Shown: positions 53,202 through 63,001, numbered from the stretch's first letter. The stretch is 64,000 bases of DNA from Bacteroidales bacterium UBA1680 (GCA_002320605.1 DCKG01000016.1:4841-68840), one strand, 5' to 3'. Made by a program: numbers and translations. The notes: generated by a model not told the origin, from the letters alone.

Positions 53202-54182
53202 TTAGTTTTCTACGACAGTATGCTTCGTGTTTCTGTTAAATCTGCCACTCAGTGCTTCCAGCAGCATCACTAGAGCGATTCCAATGATCATCCAGCACAC
53301 TGCGCTGAAAACATCATTTTCAATCAGCGGCGTAATGTCAGTACCGCTTTTGGAAAAAGAATCCACTGCTGCCTTGGCCTGCTCTGCCGTCATCCCGCCC
53401 TTCAGAAGCTGGGAAGTGAGGATGCTGATCTTGTCGCTCCATGGCCACACTTTCACCAGAGAGCCGAGGGTGAAGCCTATGAGCACTATAAGAGTCTGCC
53501 TTTCTGCCTTGGAAAGCAGCCAGTGCAAGAATTTTGAGAATCCCAGGAGTCCGACGATGCAGCCTGAGAGGAATACCAGGAGGACGGGGATGTTAAGCTC
53601 GCTCACCGCCTGCATTATGAAGTCGTATTTCCCAAGGATGACTAAGATGAAGCTTCCGGAAATGCCAGGGAGTATCATCGTGCAGACTGCGATTGCCCCG
53701 CATACTGCAATAAACCACATTGCTTCGGTGGTCTGAGTGGGGGAGAGCGTGCAGATGATTATTCCGGACAAAATTCCTAAAGCCAGGAACAATCCGTCGG
53801 AGAACTGCCATTTCTTGATGTCTGCCAGCATGAAGACAGACGAGGCTATTATCAGACCGAAGAAGAAAGACCAGGTCTGGATGGGATAGTAATGCAGGAC
53901 ATATTCCATCAGCTTCGCAAGCGTGAATATGCTGACTGCCAAGCCAATCAGAAGCCACAGCAGGAAGGTGCCTCCGACATATTCATTCCATTCTTTCAGC
54001 TTTCCTTTGAATAGCAGCTTCCATGACTTCAGATCCATCAGGGCATTCAGGGAATCTATCAGTTTCTCGAATATGCCCGTCAGTAGGGCGATGGTCCCTC
54101 CCGAAACCCCTGGAATCACGTTTGCTGCTCCCATCGCAAAGCCTTTTGCAGCGACGAGAAGATTATTGATGATATTTGCCAT
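53202..54182 (-). CDS. DUF368 protein, undecaprenyl-phosphate translocase (PopT type)
   Basis: 326 residues with about nine membrane helices. The diagnostic N-terminus GFAMGAANVIPGVSGGTIALLTGIFE and the second repeat MILPGISGSFILVILGKY contain the paired PGxSGG/S re-entrant motifs of DUF368. Members recycle undecaprenyl phosphate to the cytosolic face for cell-wall and O-antigen synthesis. It is 14 bp after the DUF6913 gene. Confidence 0.9.
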   Translation of the reverse strand: MANIINNLLVAAKGFAMGAANVIPGVSGGTIALLTGIFEKLIDSLNALMDLKSWKLLFKGKLKEWNEYVGGTFLLWLLIGLAVSIFTLAKLMEYVLHYYPIQTWSFFFGLIIASSVFMLADIKKWQFSDGLFLALGILSGIIICTLSPTQTTEAMWFIAVCGAIAVCTMILPGISGSFILVILGKYDFIMQAVSELNIPVLLVFLSGCIVGLLGFSKFLHWLLSKAERQTLIVLIGFTLGSLVKVWPWSDKISILTSQLLKGGMTAEQAKAAVDSFSKSGTDITPLIENDVFSAVCWMIIGIALVMLLEALSGRFNRNTKHTVVEN

Positions 54183-54196
54183 TACGTCTTATAGAA

Positions 54197-54733
54197 TTAT
54201 TTGATTTTTAGCAGGAAATCTTTCACTGCGTTGAAACTCTCGAGCTGGGACAGCGTCTTGTCTCCCGGGTCTCTAAGGATCACGTCAAAAACATCGCCGC
54301 CAAGCTGCCTCCGACCTATCTTGAAGCGAGCGCCTGACGTTCTTATGAGATATTCCATCGGGTACGAAGGGTCGTTCAGGAGGCAGATCAGTATGTCGGG
54401 GTCCCTCTCGGCGAGCACTTTCAATTTATAATCCGAAGGCCTTCCGTACCAGTTCAGGTCCTTCTTGGTGATGGTGGTCTGGATGCTGGTTATAAGCCTG
54501 TCGCCATTGCCGATGTCTCGGAAATCCTGGAAGAAAATCATGCCGTTGATTTCGTAGCGGCGGAAAAAATTGATTATCGCAGTCTTGCACGTATCGTAGG
54601 TCGGATCCTCGACATCTATGATGGCCGCATAAGATTTTATCCTGCTGATGGGCAGTATCTCAGTCTGATTGCTACTGGAGTGCCTTTTCAGGGATTGCCT
54701 GCGGAAGAAATCGATAAGCGCCTCTTTAATCAT
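54197..54733 (-). CDS. DUF6913-type protein
   Basis: 178 residues, no signal peptide or membrane segment. Features include ISRIKSYAAIIDVEDPTYDT, YEINGMIFFQDFRDIGNGDR, and LICLLNDPSYPMEYLIRTSGARFKIGR. A small Bacteroidetes-specific family of unknown function, repeatedly found next to adenosine-kinase-like genes. Its ATG overlaps the kinase stop by 4 bp. Confidence 0.75.
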   Translation of the reverse strand: MIKEALIDFFRRQSLKRHSSSNQTEILPISRIKSYAAIIDVEDPTYDTCKTAIINFFRRYEINGMIFFQDFRDIGNGDRLITSIQTTITKKDLNWYGRPSDYKLKVLAERDPDILICLLNDPSYPMEYLIRTSGARFKIGRRQLGGDVFDVILRDPGDKTLSQLESFNAVKDFLLKIK

Positions 54734-55725
54734 TTCTGAACGGATGCTATGAGTTCTCGGATTTCTTGTTTCGCTGCTTTCCAGCGAGGAACATCAATTT
54801 TGGTTCCGACGACCTCGACAACCTTAGCCGCAATTATCGAGCCTATCTTGCCGCATGCCTCAAGTGGCATTCCTAAAGACAGGCCGTAGATGAAGCCTGC
54901 TGCGTATGTGTCCCCAGCGCCAGTAGCATCAAGAGTTTTCGCAGGATATGCATGAATATAGTGATACTCGTCCCCGGCCTTCACCATGGAGCCGTCTTTG
55001 CCAATCTTCACTATTGCCATCTCGCATTGGCTGGCGAGCACATCCAATGCCTCCCGTGGCTCCAGCTTGGTGTAAGACCTGGCTTCCGCCTCATTCGCAA
55101 AGACGATGTCTATGTATCTGCCCAGCAGATTGTGAAAGAAGGCTTCATTCGATTCCACGACGTTATAGGATGCCATGTCGATGGAAATCTTGCAGCCGAC
55201 AGCCTTGGCCATTTGAGCCGCCTTGCTTATCAGATCTTGGTTCTGGACCAGATAGCCCTCAATGTGGAAATAGTCATAGCCTTCGAAATATTCAGGCTTC
55301 AAGTCCTCTGGAACCATTTCAAGGGCAGCGCCCATGTAATCTGCGAAAGTCCTTTCCCCGCTCGGGCCTGTGATGAAGCACATCGCCCGTCCGGAGCCTT
55401 TTGTGCCTGTGAGCATGGTGGTCTTGACCCCGAACTGCTCTAGGGTGCTCTTGTAAAGATGGCCCAGCTCGTCATCTCCTATTTTCCCGATGTAGCCAGA
55501 AGGCATGCCAAGAATAGAAGTGCAAGTGATGGTGTTGGCGGCAGAGCCGCCGGGGACATATTTCACCCCATATTCTTTAAGTTTCGACCATATCCTGTCC
55601 CCTGTCTCCAGATCCACATGTTGCATGCTTCCCACAGGAAGATGATATTCTTGAAGAATAGAATCGTCTGGGAAGATTGCCAGCACGTCGGTGAGGGCAT
55701 TGCCAATTCCAAGGATAGATTTCAT
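54730..55725 (-). CDS. PfkB-family kinase, adenosine-kinase-like
   Basis: 331 residues. PfkB signatures: GGSAANTITCTSILGMPSGYIGKIGDDELG near the N-terminus and DATGAGDTYAAGFIYG (catalytic Asp) near the C-terminus. Best fits the adenosine/ribokinase branch common in Bacteroidetes; the sugar or nucleoside substrate is uncertain. First gene of a four-gene operon. The plus-strand flippase gene diverges 47 bp away. Confidence 0.9.
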   Translation of the reverse strand: MKSILGIGNALTDVLAIFPDDSILQEYHLPVGSMQHVDLETGDRIWSKLKEYGVKYVPGGSAANTITCTSILGMPSGYIGKIGDDELGHLYKSTLEQFGVKTTMLTGTKGSGRAMCFITGPSGERTFADYMGAALEMVPEDLKPEYFEGYDYFHIEGYLVQNQDLISKAAQMAKAVGCKISIDMASYNVVESNEAFFHNLLGRYIDIVFANEAEARSYTKLEPREALDVLASQCEMAIVKIGKDGSMVKAGDEYHYIHAYPAKTLDATGAGDTYAAGFIYGLSLGMPLEACGKIGSIIAAKVVEVVGTKIDVPRWKAAKQEIRELIASVQK

Positions 55726-55772
55726 CTCTTTTGCATTGATAAATGCAAATTTAATTATATTTATGACTATTT

Positions 55773-56852
55773 TTGTCCAATATGATTGGGAAACTGAAGA
55801 ATTTCATAAAATATGCCATCTCTATCACCCTTGCCATCGTGCTCCTTTATTTTTCTTTCAGGGGCATCAAGTGGGGGGATTTTTGGGAAGCCCTGAAGGC
55901 GTGCAGATGGGAATTCGTGATACTTTCTATGGCATTCGGTGCCCTTGCGTTCTATCTCAGGGCTCTCAGGTGGCGGGAACTCATTCTCCCCATCGACCCG
56001 AAGATGAGCCGCGGAGCCACCTTCAATGCAATCAACATAAGCTACTTGGTCAATTTAGTCCTGCCCAGAGTAGGAGAGTTCGTGCGATGCGGCTACATCA
56101 CGGCCAATTCCTCCAAATCAGAGCCAGATGCGGTGGGTAAGACCCATCGGCTGGCCTCTTACGACAAGGTTCTGGGCACAGTGGCTCTGGAACGATCATG
56201 GGATCTCGTGACCATGGTATTGCTGATGCTGGTTTTCCTCTATTTCGGCTGGAAACGTTACGGAGGGTTCTTTTCCGATAATATTCTGAAGCCAGCATTG
56301 AATAAAATGACGCCACGTGCGATTATCCTGACTGTTGTGGTCGTAGCAGCCGTCGTGCTTGTCATCTGGCTGATAGTTCGTATGGGGCGCAAAAATAAAA
56401 AGGCTGGAAAGGTGTCTGGCATCTTCGCTGGACTGTGGCAGGGAATATCCAGCTGCATGAAGATGAAAGGCGCTTGGAAATTTTTCGTGCTTACGATAGG
56501 AATATGGGTTTGCTACTGGATGATGAGTTACACCATTCTGCTTGCTGTCCAAGGCATGGATTTCAACAAGATAAATCCGGAATTGGCTGAATATATCGGC
56601 AAGCTTGCCGACTTGAATGGGGCCGACGCTCTGTTCCTGATGATAGCCGGCAGCCTGGCCTCGATCGTGCCTGTGCCTGGTGGGTTCGGAGCGTTCCATT
56701 ACATAGTCGCTCTTGCGCTGCAGACCATCTACGGCATCCCTTTCGAGGTAGGGATCATCTTCGCTACCCTCTCTCATGAGTCTCAGGTCGTCAATCAGGT
56801 AATATGCGGAGGCACGTCCTACATAGTAGAAACATTGAAAAGGAAAAAATAA
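55773..56852 (+). CDS. Lysylphosphatidylglycerol-synthase-type flippase domain protein
   Basis: 359 residues, eight membrane helices, with YFSFRGIKWGDFWEALKACRW, FYLRALRWRELILP, NLVLPRVGEFVRCGYI and VPVPGGFGAFHYIVALAL, the MprF-N/UPF0104 motif set. It lacks the aminoacyl-transferase half, so it is likely a lipid flippase-like protein; the substrate is unknown. The GH78-like gene starts 5 bp downstream in the same transcription unit. Confidence 0.88.
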   Translation: MSNMIGKLKNFIKYAISITLAIVLLYFSFRGIKWGDFWEALKACRWEFVILSMAFGALAFYLRALRWRELILPIDPKMSRGATFNAINISYLVNLVLPRVGEFVRCGYITANSSKSEPDAVGKTHRLASYDKVLGTVALERSWDLVTMVLLMLVFLYFGWKRYGGFFSDNILKPALNKMTPRAIILTVVVVAAVVLVIWLIVRMGRKNKKAGKVSGIFAGLWQGISSCMKMKGAWKFFVLTIGIWVCYWMMSYTILLAVQGMDFNKINPELAEYIGKLADLNGADALFLMIAGSLASIVPVPGGFGAFHYIVALALQTIYGIPFEVGIIFATLSHESQVVNQVICGGTSYIVETLKRKK

Positions 56853-56857
56853 CTCGT

Positions 56858-59047
56858 ATGAGAAACCTAGCAAGCATCTTTTTGTCAGCTTTTTTATTCC
56901 TGCTGGCCTCCACTCAGGCTCCGGCATCCTCTGAAGAATATTCATGGAGAGCCAAATGGATTTCCAAAGAGCCATCTCGGTTCGTGACGAACACTTGGAC
57001 TGCATTCCGCAAGAAGGTTGAAATCTCCAATGTGCCATCCACTGTAACCGCCAGGATTGCAGTGGATTCCAAATACTGGCTCTGGATTAATGGCGAAATG
57101 GTTGTGAGAGAAGGGGGGTTGAAACGCGGACCTGCTTTGGGAGACGGATATTACGATAAGGTGGAAATCGCACCTTATCTTAAGCAGGGCGAGAATCTAA
57201 TTTCCGTGTTGGTGTGGTATTTCGGCTGCGCCGGTTTCAGCCATCATAGCAGTGGAATGGCTGCAATGCTGTTCGAGGCAGAAGGTGATGGCGTGAATAT
57301 CCTTTCAGATGAGACTTGGGAAGCTAGCGTGCTGCCGTCTTACCAGATGACTTCGGGCTCTCAGCCGAACTACAGGCTGCCAGAAAGCAATGTCCGCTAT
57401 GACGCAAGAAAATATTCAGGAGATTGGTACAAGACATATAACCCTAAATTCCTGGGAAGGGCGCTGGTGCTTGGCGTGGCCCCGGGGCAGGCCCCATTGG
57501 GGAAACTGGTCGAGAGACCCATCCCCCAGTGGAAAGATTACGGACTAAAGGAATATGTCTCCACCGCTACCAAAGAGGACACTCTTTGCTGCAGGATGCC
57601 CTACAACTGCCAGATGACTCCATATTTCAAGATAGACGCTCCCGCAGGGCTGCTGATCAAATTGGAGACCGACCACAAGAAAGTCGGCACCGAGGAATGC
57701 GTGAGAGGGGAATATGTCACCAAAGGAGGGGTTCAGGAATATGAGTTCCCGGCATGGATGAATGGCGAGGTCATGTACTACATCTTGCCTGAAGGGGTGA
57801 AGGTGCTGGACGTGAAATATCGCGAGACTGGATATGATGCTTCTCTCTCTGGCTCATTCGAGTGCGATGACGAGTTGCTTAGCGAATATTGGGAAAAGGC
57901 TCAGAGGACGCTTTACGTCTGTATGAGGGATACATATTACGATTGCCCGGACAGGGAAAGGGCTCAGTGGTGGGGAGACGAGGTCAATGAACTGGGCGAG
58001 GCGTTTTACGCTCTCGGTCGCTCTGCCGACCTCCTTGCCCACAAAGGCATTCTGGAGCTAACTGCCTGGCAGGAGCAGACTGGGGAGATGTATGCCCCTG
58101 TCCCTTGCGGGAATTATTTCAGAGAGCTTCCGATGCAGATTCTGGCTTCCGTCGGCTGGTATGGTTTTCATGATTTCTATTATTACAGCGGTGACTCTTC
58201 TTTCGTAGCAAAGGTTTACGCGCCGGTGAGGAAATATCTGCACGAGGTGTGGAAACTGGATTCGGACGGCATGCCTATTTACCGAACGGGCGGATGGGAC
58301 TGGCCTGACGCAGGGGAGCATCAGGATCGTTACGGCCAGCTGCCCCTGTGGTACTATCTGGCGCTCAAAGGAGAGCTTTGCTTTGCGAATATGCTGGGGA
58401 AGACTCAAGATGCGGCAGAGATTTCTTCTATGATGAAGAATATCGCCGACAAGTTCAATGAAAAATTCTGGAATGGCACCGAATATCGCTCTCCTCAGAA
58501 CACGGATGTCCCTGACGACAGGGTTCAGGCTCTTGCCGTGGTGAGCGGAATCGCCGGGCCGGACAAGTACGAGGCAATCAAGAAAGTGTTCGCTGAAAGA
58601 TACTATTCCACGACATACATGTTCCGCTATGTGCTGGAGGCTCTCTTCAAGATGGGTGAGCCTGAACTGGCTCTGGACAGGATGAAGAAAATGTATCCTA
58701 CGATCATGAATGACTACAGCACCCTGTATGAGCATTGGAACTTCTCCGGTTCCAAGAACCACGCTTGGACGGGTTCGGGAATCATCCTGCTTAGCGGGAA
58801 AGTGGCAGGCATCGAGCCTACGGCTCCAGGGTTCCGTCGTTTCCGCGTGGCTCCGCAGATGGGCTATCTCCGTCATGTGAGCTGCACGGTGGACACCAAT
58901 TACGGCCAGATCAAGGCGACCCTCGATCGTAAAGGCAAGCGGATCAACGCCAGCATCACCGTTCCGGAAGGCACCACCTGCGAGGTGCCCGCTTCCGGCG
59001 GAAAGACCATCCTCCTTTCAGCTGGCGAGCATAAGGTGAAGATCTAG
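56858..59047 (+). CDS. GH78-like alpha-L-rhamnosidase
   Basis: 729 residues from the ATG at 56858, chosen for its signal peptide (about 1-25, LASIFLSAFLFLLASTQAPAS). An N-terminal beta-sandwich (KYWLWINGEMVVREGG, YDKVEIAPYLKQGENLISVLVWYFG in parts) is followed by the six-hairpin catalytic domain with YYDCPDRERAQWWGDEVNE, the usual GH78 acid region, GGWDWPDAGEH and LYEHWNFSGSKNHAWT, then a C-terminal sandwich. Secreted or periplasmic; it removes terminal rhamnose or a similar sugar. The chemistry is from family similarity. Confidence 0.87.
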   Translation: MRNLASIFLSAFLFLLASTQAPASSEEYSWRAKWISKEPSRFVTNTWTAFRKKVEISNVPSTVTARIAVDSKYWLWINGEMVVREGGLKRGPALGDGYYDKVEIAPYLKQGENLISVLVWYFGCAGFSHHSSGMAAMLFEAEGDGVNILSDETWEASVLPSYQMTSGSQPNYRLPESNVRYDARKYSGDWYKTYNPKFLGRALVLGVAPGQAPLGKLVERPIPQWKDYGLKEYVSTATKEDTLCCRMPYNCQMTPYFKIDAPAGLLIKLETDHKKVGTEECVRGEYVTKGGVQEYEFPAWMNGEVMYYILPEGVKVLDVKYRETGYDASLSGSFECDDELLSEYWEKAQRTLYVCMRDTYYDCPDRERAQWWGDEVNELGEAFYALGRSADLLAHKGILELTAWQEQTGEMYAPVPCGNYFRELPMQILASVGWYGFHDFYYYSGDSSFVAKVYAPVRKYLHEVWKLDSDGMPIYRTGGWDWPDAGEHQDRYGQLPLWYYLALKGELCFANMLGKTQDAAEISSMMKNIADKFNEKFWNGTEYRSPQNTDVPDDRVQALAVVSGIAGPDKYEAIKKVFAERYYSTTYMFRYVLEALFKMGEPELALDRMKKMYPTIMNDYSTLYEHWNFSGSKNHAWTGSGIILLSGKVAGIEPTAPGFRRFRVAPQMGYLRHVSCTVDTNYGQIKATLDRKGKRINASITVPEGTTCEVPASGGKTILLSAGEHKVKI

Positions 59048-59082
59048 AATATTTTAAGTGATAGACTATATATTTAGGCCAA

Positions 59083-59122
59083 TTCCGCCAACAGAAGAAC
59101 CTTATTCACTCTGTTGGCGGAA
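59083..59122. terminator. Bidirectional transcript-end hairpin
   Basis: A 13-bp perfect stem (TTCCGCCAACAGA at 59083-59095 with TCTGTTGGCGGAA at 59110-59122) between the convergent GH78-like and barrel protein genes. No long U-run follows it. Confidence 0.65.
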
Positions 59123-59150
59123 ATATTAAGAATCCATGAATATTTAATAC

Positions 59151-59627
59151 TTAGAATGGTAGACTATACCCTAAAGAGATATATGGTCTGAATTTTTTGT
59201 CATCATGGTTTTCCGTGTCGAAGAAGATACTTGATTTTATCATGAATCTTTTTATCATGATTCCTATTTCTGGATTTGCCACAAGGCCAATCACGTTGTC
59301 TCCGTGTTCTCCATAGGAGATTCCGCCTCGAAAGCCAACGAATGGATTGACTGTCTTGTCTTTGATAAAGTAGTATCTGGCATTCGCAAATAAGTAGCCT
59401 ATGACAGAGTCGTAGAAATCTAAGCCGCAGCTGGCACCTATTGAAAATCGCTTATTGAGAGAGTAGTCATAAGATAAGAAGCCCAATGGCGAGACATCAA
59501 CATTTGAGTCCAGGTGAAATGCCGGCCCGATTTCCAGAGCGAAGGCAGATCGTTTCTCCCTTTGTGTCTGTGCTTGAGATGTATTGAATATGCCCAGCAG
59601 GGCTATTATCAACAATAGTCTTCGCAT
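59151..59627 (-). CDS. Small outer-membrane beta-barrel protein
   Basis: 158 residues. Signal peptide about 1-19 (ending TSQAQ). Alternating amphipathic strands (FSIGASCGLDFYDS, FANARYYFIKDKTVNPFVGFRGGISYG, RPYISLGYSLPF) and a terminal Phe suggest an eight-stranded OmpA/OmpX-like barrel. The function is not specified. Monocistronic. Confidence 0.8.
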   Translation of the reverse strand: MRRLLLIIALLGIFNTSQAQTQREKRSAFALEIGPAFHLDSNVDVSPLGFLSYDYSLNKRFSIGASCGLDFYDSVIGYLFANARYYFIKDKTVNPFVGFRGGISYGEHGDNVIGLVANPEIGIMIKRFMIKSSIFFDTENHDDKKFRPYISLGYSLPF

Positions 59628-60006
59628 AATTTTATTCGATTATCATTTTGAAATTGACATATCCATCTGAAGACAGCCATATTTTATCCATTGTTGAAGC
59701 GGCCATAACGCTTCTCTTATATTCCCACTTATGGTTCGTAACTTTTATAAAACGAACTATTGTTATAAAATTAGCAATAATTGTCAGTTAGCTTTTGCTT
59801 TTTATCCTTGATAGTGCGAAAATACAATTATTTTAGTAAAAATGGCAATGGCTTAATTGGAAATCGTCAAAGTGTTTGAGATATTCAAAATTAAGTAATC
59901 GCAGAGATTAAAAGCCTGACGTTTTTTTATCTGTCACTGGCTAGATAAAAATAGAGACGGATCAAATTTATGTTTGAATTTCAGGAAATTTCGAACCTTA
60001 TTTCGC
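59628..60006. other. AT-rich intergenic stretch without a gene
   Basis: No credible frame, RNA or strong repeat. A short inverted pair GTTCGT/ACGAAC lies about 59732-59755. The upstream end must contain the promoter of the barrel gene, but no clear -7 element is seen. Confidence 0.5.
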
Positions 60007-60177
60007 TTACGACTGATGTTTATCCTTTTTGGAAAGTAGCGGGCGGAGGGCGCAGCCTTGGGCGTCGCAGTCGTCGCAGCAGCCTTTATGCTTCCTGTGC
60101 TTCTTGAATATGCTGACGATGGCTCCTGCCACTGCCGCCGCAATCAGGACCACCAATATTATTGTCGGAATATTCAT
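60007..60177 (-). CDS. FeoB-associated Cys-rich membrane protein
   Basis: 56 residues from the ATG at 60177. One membrane helix (PTIILVVLIAAAVAGAIVSI), then KKHRKHKGCCDDCDAQGCALRP, the CCxxCxxxxC motif of the small proteins that accompany FeoB in Bacteroidetes and Firmicutes. Probably regulates or donates to FeoB. It follows the feoB stop by 28 bp. Confidence 0.85.
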   Translation of the reverse strand: MNIPTIILVVLIAAAVAGAIVSIFKKHRKHKGCCDDCDAQGCALRPLLSKKDKHQS

Positions 60178-60205
60178 AGGACCATCAATATTATCGTTGG
60201 TATGT

Positions 60206-62674
60206 TCATAGAACTGCAAGAGCTATTCCGTAGGCAATGGCTGCGCATACCCATGCGATCGCTGTCTGCCAGAATACCAGCCCGACGGCATATTTCCCAC
60301 CCATCTCTCGCTTCACCGTGGCTATCGTGGCGACGCAAGGCGTGTAGAGCAGGCAGAATATTAATAGAGAAACGGCAGCTGCGCTGGTCAATGCGGCCTG
60401 TACCGCAGCCTGGCTCCCGAACAATACGTTGAGCGTAGCCACCACGCTCTCCTTGGCGAGGAAGCCAGAAATCAGCGAGGACACAACCCTCCAGTCTCCG
60501 AAACCGATAGGCTGGAAAATCGGAGTCAGCACCCCTGATATCTTTGCCAGCATGCTGTCCCGCTGGTCCGAGAGGAAATTCAGCCTGAAATCGAACGACT
60601 GGAAAAACCAGATCACGAGGCAGGCAATGAATATTATGCCGAACGCTCTCTGGAGAAAGTCTTTTGTCTTGTCCCAGATAAGCCTCAGCACGCTTTTGGC
60701 TCCTGGCATCCTGTAGTTCGGCAGTTCCAGCACGAAAGGCACCGGTTCACCCTTGAAAATGAATTTCTTAGAGAATATGGCGACCAGTATCCCTACGATT
60801 ACGGCCGTGAAATACAAACCAGTCATCAGCAGCCCTCTGTGAGCCGGAAAGAAGGCAGCGATGAAGAATCCGTAAATCGGCAGTTTTGCCGTGCAACTCA
60901 TGAACGGGGTCAGCATGACCGTCATCTTCCTGTCTCTCTCGGATGGCAGAGTGCGGCTTGCCATGACGCTTGGCACCGAGCAGCCGAATCCCATCAGCAG
61001 AGGCACGATGCTCCGTCCCGAGAGACCTAGCTTCCTCATGCTCTTGTCCATGAAAAACGCAATTCTAGCCATGTAGCCGCTGTCCTCCAGCAGCGACAGG
61101 AAAAAGAACAGGAGCACGATTATCGGCAGGAAGCTGATGACCGTGCCGACGCCTGTGTATATTCCATTGATTATCAGAGAATGAATGACCTCGGAGACAT
61201 TCCACGATGTAAGAGCCTTATCAGTCACGTCAGTGAACCAGTCCACCCCATCTTGAAGCCAGTCCTGCAGGTTTCCTCCCAGCAGGTCAAAAGTCAGCCA
61301 GAAAATCAGGACCATGATCAGCAGGAAAGTCGGGATGGCAGTCCAGCGGCCCGTGAGTATCTTGTCTATCTTCCGGCTCCGCGCATGCTCTTTGCTCTCT
61401 TGCGGCTTCACGACGGTGTCGGCGCAAGCCGAGAGAATATATTCATAGCGCATTTCTGCGATTGCCGCCGGCGCATCGAGGCCTCGCTCGATTTCCATCT
61501 GACGGCGTATGTGCTCCACCATTTCCTCTTCATTCTGGTCGAGCTTCAGGGCGGCATCCACGAGAGGATCTCCTTCAAGGAGTTTCGTGGCTGCGAATCT
61601 TAGCGGAATCTCCGCTCTCTGCGCATGGTCCTCGATAAGGCTCATCATGGCATGGATTGCCCTGTGCACTGCTCCTCCGTGCTCCTCAGGGTTGCAGAAA
61701 TCCTGGCGCAGGGGCGGTTCGTCGTACTTCGCTACGTGAATGGCATGCTCAATCAGCTCTGTGACGCCCTCGTTCTTAAGCGCAGAGATCGGCACCACCG
61801 GGATTCCCAGACGCTGCTCCAATATATTCACTAGAATCGTTCCTCCGTTGTTCTTCACCTCGTCCATCATGTTGAGGGCCAGTACCATCGGTATTCCGAG
61901 CTCCATCAGCTGTATGGTCAGGTAAAGATTCCTGACCAGGTTCGTCGCATCCACGATGTTGATTATCCCTGTCGGCTTCGTCTTCAGGATGAAGTCACGG
62001 CTTATGATTTCTTCATTGGTGTAAGGGGATAGCGAATATATTCCCGGAAGATCGGTGACGGTGGCTTCGGGATGCCCCCTGACGATGCCCGTTTTCTGGT
62101 CAACCGTCACTCCAGGAAAATTGCCTACGTGCTGGTTGGCTCCTGTAAGCTGGTTGAACAGCGTGGTCTTGCCGCAGTTCTGATTGCCCACTAGCGCGAA
62201 GCTGAGGTTCTCGTTCACTACGTGAGCATGCTCGCCTTTTTTGCATGCCACCGGATTCATCTCGCCGTACCCAGGATGTTCATTGCCGTCGCGGAGGTAA
62301 GCGTAATTGAAGTCGTGCGTGTAAAATTCATCGTCTCCATATTTCTCGCAAGGCTTCACTTCTATCTTTTCGGCATCTTCCAGCCTTATAGTGAGTTCGT
62401 AGCCGTGAAGCCGGAGTTCCATCGGGTCTCCCATTGGGGCGAATTTTTCCAGCGTCACCTTTATCCCTGGAATAATTCCCATGTCCAGGAAATGCTGACG
62501 CAAGGCTTTTCCCGCCTTGGTTTCGGCGACCGAGGCATGTCCAGCCTTGACATCCGAGGCGCTCCCGGTTCCGGTTTCGGTTTCGGCGGCCAAGGCTTTC
62601 TCTGCTCCGGCACCGCCCACTGCAGTTATTATAGCCGACTGTCCGACTTTCAATTCTCTAAGGGTCATTGGCAA
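60206..62674 (-). CDS. feoB: FeoAB fusion, ferrous iron transporter
   Basis: 822 residues. Residues 1-108 are a FeoA SH3-like domain (LRELKVGQSAIIT, then FLDMGIIPGIKVTLE) split by an about 33-residue Ala/Glu/Thr/Gly-rich insert (24-56). FeoB follows with G1 GNQNCGKTTLFNQ, G3 DLPGIYSL, G4 NMMDE and the membrane domain with its two gate repeats (GCSVPSVMASRTL and TPCVATIATVKREMG). It imports Fe2+ with GTP hydrolysis in anaerobic conditions. The Cys-rich partner gene is immediately downstream. Confidence 0.95.
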   Translation of the reverse strand: MPMTLRELKVGQSAIITAVGGAGAEKALAAETETGTGSASDVKAGHASVAETKAGKALRQHFLDMGIIPGIKVTLEKFAPMGDPMELRLHGYELTIRLEDAEKIEVKPCEKYGDDEFYTHDFNYAYLRDGNEHPGYGEMNPVACKKGEHAHVVNENLSFALVGNQNCGKTTLFNQLTGANQHVGNFPGVTVDQKTGIVRGHPEATVTDLPGIYSLSPYTNEEIISRDFILKTKPTGIINIVDATNLVRNLYLTIQLMELGIPMVLALNMMDEVKNNGGTILVNILEQRLGIPVVPISALKNEGVTELIEHAIHVAKYDEPPLRQDFCNPEEHGGAVHRAIHAMMSLIEDHAQRAEIPLRFAATKLLEGDPLVDAALKLDQNEEEMVEHIRRQMEIERGLDAPAAIAEMRYEYILSACADTVVKPQESKEHARSRKIDKILTGRWTAIPTFLLIMVLIFWLTFDLLGGNLQDWLQDGVDWFTDVTDKALTSWNVSEVIHSLIINGIYTGVGTVISFLPIIVLLFFFLSLLEDSGYMARIAFFMDKSMRKLGLSGRSIVPLLMGFGCSVPSVMASRTLPSERDRKMTVMLTPFMSCTAKLPIYGFFIAAFFPAHRGLLMTGLYFTAVIVGILVAIFSKKFIFKGEPVPFVLELPNYRMPGAKSVLRLIWDKTKDFLQRAFGIIFIACLVIWFFQSFDFRLNFLSDQRDSMLAKISGVLTPIFQPIGFGDWRVVSSLISGFLAKESVVATLNVLFGSQAAVQAALTSAAAVSLLIFCLLYTPCVATIATVKREMGGKYAVGLVFWQTAIAWVCAAIAYGIALAVL

Positions 62675-62884
62675 TGAATCCGTTTCTGTCCGCAGCGTCG
62701 CTTCTACCGAAGCGGCAATTAATTCACAAAATTAATGAATATGAGCGAACATGCATATACTCATTAATGAGGATTCAAGCAGCACTCCCGCCCCTTGATA
62801 CGTATTTAATTGCCCTCGTAGAAGCGATAACTGAAAATCCTGAAGATGCCTACGTCTCGCATGCGGTACACTTCATCATCAGCA

Positions 62885-62959
62885 TTTTGAGGATTTTGAG
62901 AAAAACGCCGTTCCAAATTTTGAGGAAATTGAGAAAAGCCTTATAAAAATTTTTGAGGA
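62885..62959. repeat. Three TTTTGAGGA units at exact 33-bp spacing
   Basis: TTTTGAGGATTTTGAGAAAA (62885-62904), TTTTGAGGAAATTGAGAAAA (62918-62937) and TTTTGAGGA (62951-62959) begin 33 bp apart, three helical turns. The third copy contains the -33 element of the following ATPase gene. Confidence 0.85.
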
Positions 62960-62982
62960 GGCTGAAATATACGCTATATTCG
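62952..62982 (+). promoter_or_regulatory. Promoter of the fifth ATPase gene
   Basis: -33 TTTG (62952-62955) and -7 TATATTCG (62975-62982, the same variant as at the first ATPase gene) are 19 bp apart, and the ATG is 19 bp further on. Confidence 0.6.
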
Positions 62983-63001
62983 CATTGCTAGAATAAAAGA
63001 C

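Noticed and set aside
62668..62946. A 92-codon plus-strand frame after feoB
   Set aside because: Its second half is the 33-bp repeat array read as protein, and its start lies inside the feoAB promoter region.
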